Origin: Legionellaceae bacterium UBA2794
GTDB lineage: Bacteria; Pseudomonadota; Gammaproteobacteria; Legionellales; Legionellaceae
Assembly: GCA_002352055.1 (NCBI GenBank)
Contig: DEHS01000027.1
Coordinates: 1-14,569, forward strand
Direction: 5' to 3'
DNA: 14,569 nt
Shown piece by piece: positions 7,486-12,991 of the stretch. A model generated the notes under the pieces. That model did no database searches and was not told where the DNA came from. It saw nothing but the letters and a program-made list of their open reading frames with translations. The position numbers and the translations under genes are program-made. The first letter of the stretch is position 1; every line of letters starts with the position of its first letter.

Positions 7486-7774
7486 ATGAATCAGTCATAC
7501 CAACCAACCGATACTCAATTTTTACTATATCAATCAGCTGACGGCGACATTCGCATTGAAACCAGAATGCAAAACGAAACTGTTTAGTTAACTATAAACC
7601 AAATGGCTAAGCTCTAATAGACATCTTAAAAGTATTATTGAGTCAGGTGAATTGGACAAAATTTCAACTGTTGCAAAATTTGCAACAGTTGAAAATGAAG
7701 GCAATAAGTCCATAGAAAGAAACCTTCGAAGATGCCTCCTTCATGTTTGCTTATCCTTAAAAAATCAGACATAA
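7486..7774 (+). pseudogene. rhuM: Decayed rhuM (virulence RhuM family) gene
   Basis: ATG at 7486 has a good ribosome-binding site (TAGGA, 5 nt away) and opens a RhuM-like N-terminus: FLLYQSADGDIRIETRM, then NETV. The family has a tryptophan next, but here the codon is TAG (7585-7587), a single base change from TGG. Similarity continues (LTINQMAKL) to a second stop. After an internal deletion and frameshift it resumes at 7613 as RHLKSIIESGELD, then VAKFATVENEGNKSIERN. Similarity ends near 7730, and the remaining C-terminal two thirds or more of the usual roughly 330-residue family protein is missing. RhuM proteins are common on mobile elements; their function is poorly known. The gene is clearly dead, and its promoter region may now serve the abiE genes downstream. 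Confidence 0.8.
7662..7694. repeat. Perfect 33-nt palindrome inside the rhuM remnant
   Basis: Arms TTTCAACTGTTGCAAA and its exact reverse complement flank a single central A at 7678, giving 16 bp of perfect self-complementarity. In the ancestral frame this encodes the conserved RhuM segment around STVAKFATVE. It could be a protein-binding operator, a cruciform or an mRNA hairpin. Confidence 0.85.
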
Positions 7775-7801
7775 TCTAATCAATTGAACACAAATGATTA
7801 G
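7747..7801 (+). promoter_or_regulatory. abiE promoter and AbiEi-type inverted-repeat operator
   Basis: TTGCTT (7747-7752), a 17-nt spacer and CATAAT (7770-7775) form a plausible sigma-70 promoter. Immediately downstream a perfect inverted repeat, CTAATCA (7776-7782) and TGATTAG (7795-7801), has its arms 19 bp apart, about two helical turns. A dimer or cooperative monomers bound there would block transcription. AbiEi antitoxins are known to repress their own operon through inverted repeats, so this is the likely operator. It overlaps the upstream ATG at 7794 and so argues for a start at 7815. Confidence 0.6.
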
Positions 7802-7814
7802 GATTTGTCTGATT

Positions 7815-8411
7815 ATGGCAAATAAAAATCCCGAAGAAATTTTTCACCAATATGGTGGGCAACTCAAGATGAGCGATGCCATAAAGCATGGTATAACTCG
7901 TTATATGCTTTATTCTCTTAGAGATAAGGGCATTATAGAACAAATTAGTAGAGGTCTATATCGACTCACTAACCTGCCCCCACTAAGTAATCAAGATCTA
8001 GTGGCAGTTAGTCTTCGCGTACCCAATGCAGTTATTTGCCTTACATCTGCACTGTCGTATCATGAACTAACGACTCAAATTCCCCATGCTATCTCTGTGG
8101 CCGTACCGAGAGAAGCACATCTCCCGTCAATTGATTACCCTCCCACACACGCGTATCGCTTCTCAGAAGAAGTTTATCAATCAGGTATTGAGGAGCACAT
8201 TATTGATGAAGTTAATATAAAAATTTACTCCCCTGAAAAAACTATTGTTGACTGCTTTAAATATAGAAATAAAATTGGCATGGACATAATCCTGGAAGCA
8301 ATAAAACTTTATCGTGCAAGAAAACAATTTGATCTAAAGACAATCCTTAAATATGCAAAAATCTGTAGAGTCGAGCGGATTATCACACCCTATCTGGAAG
8401 CAATAATATGA
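7815..8411 (+). CDS. abiEi: AbiEi family antitoxin / transcriptional regulator
   Basis: From the preferred ATG at 7815 (TAGGA 11 nt upstream) the protein has 198 residues; an in-frame ATG at 7794 would add seven but lies inside the operator. Residues about 5-52 form a winged helix-turn-helix of AbiEi type, ending in the typical ISRGLYRL. The C-terminal domain contains SPEKTIVDCFKYRNKIGMD, a hallmark of the family. AbiEi is the antitoxin of the type IV AbiE system: it opposes AbiEii without a stable protein complex and represses the operon. Its stop overlaps the next start (ATGA at 8408-8411), indicating translational coupling. Confidence 0.88.
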   Translation: MANKNPEEIFHQYGGQLKMSDAIKHGITRYMLYSLRDKGIIEQISRGLYRLTNLPPLSNQDLVAVSLRVPNAVICLTSALSYHELTTQIPHAISVAVPREAHLPSIDYPPTHAYRFSEEVYQSGIEEHIIDEVNIKIYSPEKTIVDCFKYRNKIGMDIILEAIKLYRARKQFDLKTILKYAKICRVERIITPYLEAII

Positions 8412-9310
8412 AATCTCCAAAAAATAGCGCAGCGTCAATCCGACAACGTCTACTAAATCATTCAAAAACCAACCAAAAACCATTTAATGAGGTTCTTCAA
8501 TACTATGCGATGGAGCGATTTCTTTATCGGCTATCGTTATCTCAGCATAAAAATAAATTTATCCTAAAAGGTGCATTGATGCTAAGGCTATGGAATGCAC
8601 CAGAAACAAGACCTACCATGGATATTGATATGCTGGGAAAAACAAGTAACGATGCAGAAAACATCTTGCAACAGATGGGAGAAATACTTTTAGTAGATGT
8701 TGTAGAGGATGGCTTTTACTTTGACGCAGCATCGTTAAAAGCAGAACGGATTAAAGAAGATGCTGATTATCACGGGATAAGAGTACTCTTTAAAGGCAAT
8801 CTGGATACGGCAAAAATTCATATGCAAATTGATATCGGCTTTGGAGATGTTGTTTATCCAATTCCAGAAAAATCAATGATGCCAACTATCCTTGATCTTC
8901 CAGCCCCAGAGCTTCTAGCTTATAGCCGAGAAACAGTAATTGCAGAAAAATTTGAGGCAATGATTAAACTAGGTAGCCTTAATAGTAGAATGAAAGACTT
9001 TTATGATATTTGGATGTTATCCAGGCAGTTCGATTTCAATGGAACTGAGCTTGCAGAAGCTATTCGCCTAACGTTTGAAAACCGAAACACCACGCTGCCT
9101 ATTGAAATTGAAGCGTTCTCTGAACAGTTTATAGAGTCCAAACAAATCCAATGGACTGCCTTTGCAAGAAGATTAAACCAAGAACATGTACCGGTGCAAT
9201 TTAAGGATATTATAAGTAAAATTCAAACTTTTCTTTATCCTCTTGCAGTTGCTTTGTCTAACCAAAGTACGATACCTAAAAAATGGAGTGTGATAAATCA
9301 ATGGTCCTAA
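8408..9310 (+). CDS. abiEii: AbiEii nucleotidyltransferase toxin
   Basis: The 300-residue protein is an AbiEii/DUF1814-type nucleotidyltransferase. The visible motifs are KGALMLRLW (54-62), the metal-binding DxD of PTMDIDM (D72 and D74), IHMQIDIGFGD (137-147), AEKFEAMIKLG (179-189) and MKDFYDIW (195-202). These cover the four motifs described for AbiEii toxins, so the enzyme looks intact. Family toxins bind GTP or other nucleotides and arrest growth. In several bacteria AbiE also gives abortive infection against phage and stabilises mobile elements. It is coupled to abiEi by a four-base overlap, and a third co-directional gene follows after 26 bp. Confidence 0.9.
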   Translation: MKSPKNSAASIRQRLLNHSKTNQKPFNEVLQYYAMERFLYRLSLSQHKNKFILKGALMLRLWNAPETRPTMDIDMLGKTSNDAENILQQMGEILLVDVVEDGFYFDAASLKAERIKEDADYHGIRVLFKGNLDTAKIHMQIDIGFGDVVYPIPEKSMMPTILDLPAPELLAYSRETVIAEKFEAMIKLGSLNSRMKDFYDIWMLSRQFDFNGTELAEAIRLTFENRNTTLPIEIEAFSEQFIESKQIQWTAFARRLNQEHVPVQFKDIISKIQTFLYPLAVALSNQSTIPKKWSVINQWS

Positions 9311-9336
9311 TGACTATCCTGTGAGGAAAAAATTCC

Positions 9337-9807
9337 ATGAAAACCAAAATTGAACCATTGTTTTTATATAAAGGCTTGGGATTTCCTATTGAATTGGAAC
9401 ACGTCGAAATAATCTGTATCAACGAAGAGTGGTTACCAAAGATTGACGTTCATAAAATTGCCGATAAGGCTATTAAACAACTAGCAATACACGAAAGCAG
9501 ACTAACAGGTAATCAAATTAAATTTATTCGGTCATACTTTTCCATGCCACTTAGAGAATTTGCTGACACTGTCGTCCATGAATCTCATACCGCAGTCAGT
9601 AAATGGGAAAAACGTGGAGACGAAGCAACCAACATGAATGAAAATACCGAGCAAGTATTACGTTTGTTTATAATTGAACAGACTCAAACTAAAACAAAAA
9701 GTGAGCAATCAGATTTTTATAAAAATTTTCAGAAAAGCAAAGCATTTCGGGCTCCCAAGAACAAAAATAGTAAATCAAAACCCATTAATATTAACCTGTG
9801 CATTTAG
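9337..9807 (+). CDS. MqsA-like HTH transcriptional regulator
   Basis: The 156-residue protein has an Xre/MqsA C-terminal-type helix-turn-helix at about residues 55-112: LTGNQIKFIRSYFSM, then REFADTV, TAVSKWEKRGDE and the NENTEQVLRL tail. The zinc-binding CxxC pairs of true MqsA are absent; the N-terminal 50 residues (including PIELEHVEIICINEEWLP) are short and unassigned. The last 40 residues are Lys-, Ser- and Asn-rich and probably flexible. GAGGA lies about 10 nt before the ATG. It follows abiEii by 26 bp on the same strand and is probably in the same transcript. It could be a second regulator of the operon, or an antitoxin that has lost its own toxin partner. No toxin-like gene lies downstream; the next gene runs the other way. 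Confidence 0.72.
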   Translation: MKTKIEPLFLYKGLGFPIELEHVEIICINEEWLPKIDVHKIADKAIKQLAIHESRLTGNQIKFIRSYFSMPLREFADTVVHESHTAVSKWEKRGDEATNMNENTEQVLRLFIIEQTQTKTKSEQSDFYKNFQKSKAFRAPKNKNSKSKPININLCI

Positions 9808-9828
9808 AAATCTAAAAAGCCGCCATAT

Positions 9829-9939
9829 ACCCGCCACAGAAAGCCAACATAAACCCGACACCTTTCAGCCCATATAAATCCACGGCATTTTCAAATACGC
9901 AAGGTAAAACCCGACATCCTTATTTCAAGAATGCCGACC
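9829..9939. repeat. ACCCGAC-type repeats, copy A of a dispersed block
   Basis: In the gap between two convergent genes, ACCCGCCACA (9829-9838), ACCCGACACC (9853-9862), ACCCGACATCC (9909-9919) and GCCGACC (9933-9939) stand out as GC-rich words in AT-rich DNA. The last three recur with nearly the same spacing at 11435-11521. They may be iterons or binding sites for an element-encoded protein, or the remnant of a duplicated gene end. Confidence 0.5.
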
Positions 9940-10616
9940 TACTGACGATACGTCCGAATAATCTGAATAATCGTCCCAACTATCTCAACTTGCATGCTTT
10001 CATTAACAGGAATATTCGGCCAGTTGTCATTTAAGGTAAGTAATTCAAACTCAGGGGTGGTATAGGAAATCTTTTTATACTGACAAATAATGACATCCTG
10101 CTTGCCACTTATTTTGACCACCACAAAATCACCTGGGTTAGGTGTTATAGACGGATCAACTATCTGTATGTCATTAATTCTTATTTCAGGAATCATACTG
10201 TCATCAAACATTTTCAAAGCAAATGCATTCTTATGTAATTGATTTGATATGTCTGGACTAACAGGTACAAAAGTAATTTTTTCGGAGGTAAATTCTTCTT
10301 TAATTCTTTGAACAAAATAGCTCGGATCACAAGCTTGCTTGTAATCAAGTAATGGTATTAGTCTCCCAATACCAGAGGTCCTACTAAATGTACCATCTCG
10401 TTCATCAGATAATCCCATCAAAAAAGCTGGGGATACTTCTAAAGCTTTGGCTAACTGTTTTATTTCTTCGGGTCCTGGCATTCTTGTGCCGCGTTCCCAG
10501 TTATTTATACGAGATGGTTTTATATCATCAGTTAAATCAGCCAAAGACTGTCTGGTTAAGCCTTTTGCTTTTCGCGCGTCATTAATGCGCTTTCCAATCT
10601 TTTCTCTAATGCTCAT
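9939..10616 (-). CDS. CI/LexA-like repressor with degenerate S24 peptidase domain
   Basis: The 225-residue protein has an Xre helix-turn-helix at about residues 5-62 (RKAKGLTRQSLADL, then RINNWERGTRMPGPEE) and a C-terminal S24/LexA-like domain at about 88-220. The catalytic serine S140 is present in DDSM, and PGDFVVVKI and the late NESMQVEIVG match phage CI repressors. Two residues needed for self-cleavage appear changed. The Ala-Gly cut site is Ala-Cys (A95-C96 in DYKQACDPS). The catalytic lysine position of the VTVK-type strand is C178 (VIICQYKK). It therefore probably dimerises but cannot be inactivated by RecA-stimulated cleavage. Palindromic operators lie directly upstream, and the AlpA-like gene is divergent. 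This layout is that of a master repressor keeping the element quiescent. Confidence 0.82.
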   Translation of the reverse strand: MSIREKIGKRINDARKAKGLTRQSLADLTDDIKPSRINNWERGTRMPGPEEIKQLAKALEVSPAFLMGLSDERDGTFSRTSGIGRLIPLLDYKQACDPSYFVQRIKEEFTSEKITFVPVSPDISNQLHKNAFALKMFDDSMIPEIRINDIQIVDPSITPNPGDFVVVKISGKQDVIICQYKKISYTTPEFELLTLNDNWPNIPVNESMQVEIVGTIIQIIRTYRQ

Positions 10617-10665
10617 TACAATAAATTCACCAAAATGGAAAAAACCTTTGAATTGAGACTTAAAA

Positions 10666-10714
10666 ATTGCACTTAAAGTGTTATATTCAAGAATAATTGC
10701 ACGTTTCGTGCAAT
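10666..10714. promoter_or_regulatory. Paired palindromic operators between repressor and AlpA-like gene
   Basis: ATTGCACTTAAAGTGTTAT (10666-10684, 7 of 9 paired) and ATTGCACGTTTCGTGCAAT (10696-10714, 8-bp perfect arms) share the half-site ATTGCAC and have centres 30 bp apart, about three helical turns. This is typical of CI-type repressor operators bound cooperatively. A weak rightward promoter (TTGCAC 10697-10702, TATGTT 10719-10724) overlaps the second operator, so occupancy would shut off the AlpA-like gene. Confidence 0.65.
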
Positions 10715-10819
10715 AAAGTATGTTTAATCTCTAAAACTTAACACAGAATGAGTAAAATAACGAGCTGGAATTAGGATAACAACACTCATCCTACACCAAT
10801 AATTTGTACAATTTATTAT

Positions 10820-10823
10820 GGAG
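10820..10823 (+). promoter_or_regulatory. Ribosome-binding site that fixes the AlpA-like start
   Basis: GGAG lies 7 nt before the ATG at 10831. The frame can be extended to a TTG at 10804, but that would place this site inside the gene, so 10831 is preferred. Confidence 0.6.
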
Positions 10824-10830
10824 TTACTAT

Positions 10831-11034
10831 ATGGAACATAGAATCAATAAACCTCTTAAGCAGCAATTACTCTTTATTCAAGACGTTGAGCAAAATATTG
10901 GACGGAACAGACTGACATTAAGAAGATGGTGGTCAGCTGGTAAGTTTCCTAAACCAACTAAGCTTAATGGCACTGCATTAGCCTGGCAAACAGAGGTCAT
11001 TGAACAGTGGATTACGCTGAATACTCAAGCATAA
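10831..11034 (+). CDS. AlpA-like excisionase/transcriptional regulator
   Basis: The 67-residue protein is a single MerR-like helix-turn-helix of the AlpA/HTH_17 kind: LLFIQDVEQNIGRNRLTLRR, then WW..GKFPKPTKLNG, then AW and EVIEQWI. AlpA-type proteins are small DNA-binding factors of P4-like phages and genomic islands. They activate integrase expression or act as the directionality factor for excision. It is divergent from the repressor and lies behind its operators, so it should be the first gene switched on when repression fails. The winged-helix gene follows after 33 bp, probably in the same operon. Confidence 0.75.
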   Translation: MEHRINKPLKQQLLFIQDVEQNIGRNRLTLRRWWSAGKFPKPTKLNGTALAWQTEVIEQWITLNTQA

Positions 11035-11067
11035 ATTCGATCAATCAAAATAACTCAGGAAGAGTCA

Positions 11068-11457
11068 ATGAATTTTTTATTTATAAATTCTGAAGAGCTT
11101 GAAGCGCTTATGGAGCTACCTTATATACAACGTGTAGTCTATCTCATGGGCATTCGCCCATATATGGACAGAGGAACTTGTATTGTTGGGATAAAGCGCA
11201 GAATCAGCTATCAATCATTGCGCGAAGTGTTGTATGTTGGTCCTATTGCTGGTGTAAAAACCGGCTGTCCAAGTCAGCAACAGGTAAAGCGAGCTGTTAA
11301 ATCATTGGAGCGTGCTGGTTTAGTAATTATTCAATCTACAAAAACACATCTTATTTTAAAATGTCTTTTAGCCCAAGGGTTTCAATCTTTTCCAAAACAG
11401 GCCGACCCGAGGCCGATAGATTTACCCGACATAAACCCGCCCAACTTCTGGCTTTAA
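11068..11457 (+). CDS. Winged-helix-like DNA-binding protein, candidate replication initiator
   Basis: The 129-residue protein has a good ribosome-binding site (AGGAAG, 5 nt before the ATG). Residues about 15-105 look like a compact winged helix: YIQRVVYLMGIRPYMD, RRISYQSLREVLYV, then SQQQVKRAVKSLERAGLVII followed by a beta hairpin (THLILKCLLA). This resembles small proteins of unknown function found on genomic islands and plasmids; I cannot name the family with certainty. The C-terminal tail is proline-rich (DPRPIDLPDINPP) and its DNA contains ACCCGAC repeats. A candidate origin follows at once. A role in starting replication of the excised element or in regulating it is inference from position. 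It shares an operon with the AlpA-like gene. Confidence 0.6.
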   Translation: MNFLFINSEELEALMELPYIQRVVYLMGIRPYMDRGTCIVGIKRRISYQSLREVLYVGPIAGVKTGCPSQQQVKRAVKSLERAGLVIIQSTKTHLILKCLLAQGFQSFPKQADPRPIDLPDINPPNFWL

Positions 11458-11588
11458 GAAATCAAAGGATTCTGCTGCATACATTATAAAACCCGACATC
11501 CCGAAAACGGGTAGGCCGACCCACCTCATAACTCATAACTTATTATATATTTATTTATATATAGGAAAATTTTCAAAAGTTATCCACA
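11405..11588. other. Candidate replication origin (repeats, AT-rich tract, DnaA box)
   Basis: Three elements typical of an origin occur in order. ACCCGAC-type repeats lie at 11405-11412, 11424-11431, 11435-11442 and 11491-11501, with GCCGACC at 11515-11521. A tract made almost wholly of A and T, with CATAACT direct repeats at its start, lies at about 11526-11580. A perfect DnaA box, TTATCCACA, lies at 11580-11588. The small winged-helix gene lies immediately upstream. In iteron plasmids an initiator binds the repeats, DnaA joins, and the AT-rich part melts. Whether this element replicates autonomously is not shown. Confidence 0.5.
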
Positions 11589-11980
11589 GGTCAGGATGAG
11601 TTGGAGAATACACCTTAATTAAAATCAATTGGAGTTTAACGGTTTTTATATATCAAAATTCAATAAGACGATTGGAGTGATTCATAACTATAATAACACT
11701 ACCAATTAAAGGTTAATAATCTATAACCAATTCTTCTTGGTTCATTCGTGGTGAATGGATGGTGAAAAAACCCTATTTAACACAGTAAGGTACTGGAGTT
11801 TTGTTGCACCACTCATTCACCGCTATTTTTTGCAGTTTAACACAAATATTTCGTTAAAATTCCTTATTAATCAGACGGATATAATGCATATTCCTACAAT
11901 GCGAAAGGTGTGTGTTTCCTCAATATTACTAAAAATTTATTTTTCTTTTTCCTTTATCTTTTATCTTTTATAAATTATCA
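11589..11980. other. Non-coding region with short inverted repeats
   Basis: No credible gene is seen. TTGGAG recurs at 11601, 11629 and 11672. A TATAAT box lies at 11689-11694 without a matching -35. Small hairpins lie at 11725-11742 (AACCAA with TTGGTT) and 11743-11757 (CATTC with GAATG). A 72-codon frame at 11755-11973 has no ribosome-binding site or protein-like character. The stretch may belong to the origin or control region, or hold an unrecognised small RNA. Confidence 0.4.
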
Positions 11981-12016
11981 AACTTTAAGTGCAGACAATT
12001 GCACGTTTGTGATTGA
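11981..12016. promoter_or_regulatory. Second, degenerate copy of the repressor operators
   Basis: ACTTTAAGTGCA (within 11981-11993) is the reverse complement of the core of the operator at 10666-10684. ATTGCACGTTTGTG (11998-12011) repeats the left half and centre of the operator at 10696-10714 with one base missing. The centres are 21 bp apart, about two helical turns, against 30 bp at the first locus. This suggests the repressor also acts here, possibly on the origin or on the flanking cargo genes. Confidence 0.55.
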
Positions 12017-12095
12017 TAAAAGTTATTTTATCTACACAAACGACACCCCTCCTACTCTTGTCTTGATTTAAAATTAATCAGACTTGGTGGAAATA

Positions 12096-12698
12096 TTAAA
12101 TGGTTAAAGGGACGATGATTCTAGTTGTATCACTAGTTAATAAGTCTAAAGCATATATAGGTTCATATTTTGAGCTCAATGGAGAATGAAAATCTTTTTT
12201 AACTATTTTAATTTCACAAATCCACATACCTTGTTTAATTGGATTATTCATCAAGTAATGTTTATGAGTTTGGTGTAGACATACCTTAGTATCTTCTAAT
12301 ATTGAAAATAAAATTAAAGAAAAATGTCTCCACTGAGTTTGATCACTTATGATATTAGTTTGGATGGAGTGCTTGTCCAGAAATTTTAATAACTGGTTCT
12401 TTAGTTTATTAACGAGAAGAATAGATATTCCCCTAATTAGCTCTTCATTGGATGATGCATGTTGGAAAATGGTAATGGTTTGGTTAATATTAGAGATTAT
12501 TGATGAACCAGATTTTGATCTATCAATACCCGTATGCAAAGCCCAATCACAATAAAATTTTAATACATCAAAAGATTCTCTAGATTCATCTAATAATTCT
12601 AGCTCCTTTCTAATCAATGTTAAAAAGTGGACTACTACTGAATCATTTATATCATTTTTTGAGATTAATTTTTTAATTGTACTAATCTCTTTTCCCAT
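12096..12698 (-). CDS. Unrecognised 200-residue protein
   Basis: I do not recognise the family. The protein is mostly helical in appearance, with no signal peptide or membrane segment. Notable segments are FDVLKFYCDWALHTGIDRS (about residues 43-61), a helical middle (LLVNKLKNQLLKFLDKH), and a C-terminal half with beta-like strands ending in TTRIIVPLTI. GGTGA lies a few bases before the ATG, which supports the start at 12698. It is divergent from a superfamily 1 helicase gene with a 293-bp shared upstream region. It may be the partner or regulator of that helicase, but this rests on position alone. Confidence 0.65.
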   Translation of the reverse strand: MGKEISTIKKLISKNDINDSVVVHFLTLIRKELELLDESRESFDVLKFYCDWALHTGIDRSKSGSSIISNINQTITIFQHASSNEELIRGISILLVNKLKNQLLKFLDKHSIQTNIISDQTQWRHFSLILFSILEDTKVCLHQTHKHYLMNNPIKQGMWICEIKIVKKDFHSPLSSKYEPIYALDLLTSDTTRIIVPLTI

Positions 12699-12991
12699 TA
12701 GTCACCAATAAATAAAGAGTTAATTAATTATAGAGTATTAACTGGTAGATACTAGTTAACTATCTTTCTCGAAAAATTTTGTACTAAAAAATAATGAAAT
12801 TATTAGTCCATAGAGATTTCGCGTATGCTATGATTTTAAATATAAATATTTATTTAGAAGCTTGTTATATTTCTGTATACAGTATTATTCGTGAATAACA
12901 AAAAATATATTGAACTGTAGTAAAAACATTTATTTCGAGTATAAATAACCTAATTCCGTATAATTAATAAGGGTACTTCTTTAAGACAATT
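12699..12991. promoter_or_regulatory. Shared upstream region of the divergent pair
   Basis: This AT-rich gap holds the promoters of two divergent genes. An imperfect inverted repeat (TTAACTGGTA 12738-12747 with TACTAGTTAA 12750-12759, 9 of 10 paired) lies about 40 bp from the minus-strand start and could be an operator. Further palindromes are CTGTATACAG (12873-12882) and TTATTC..GAATAA (12885-12898). TATAAT at 12959-12964 is a likely -10 box for the helicase, although no good -35 is visible. Confidence 0.4.

Noticed and set aside
9674..9877. 67-codon plus-strand frame overlapping the end of the MqsA-like gene
   Set aside because: It lies in a different frame across the coding tail of a recognisable protein and has no start signal; its second half covers the ACCCGAC repeats.
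11755..11973. 72-codon plus-strand frame in the origin-to-operator gap
   Set aside because: There is no ribosome-binding site, the C-terminus is low-complexity Phe/Ser/Leu, and no family resemblance is seen. It lies in a region that looks regulatory.
12873..12882. CTGTATACAG as an SOS (LexA) box upstream of the helicase
   Set aside because: LexA boxes need CTGT-N8-ACAG; here only two bases separate the halves, and Legionella pneumophila is reported to lack LexA.
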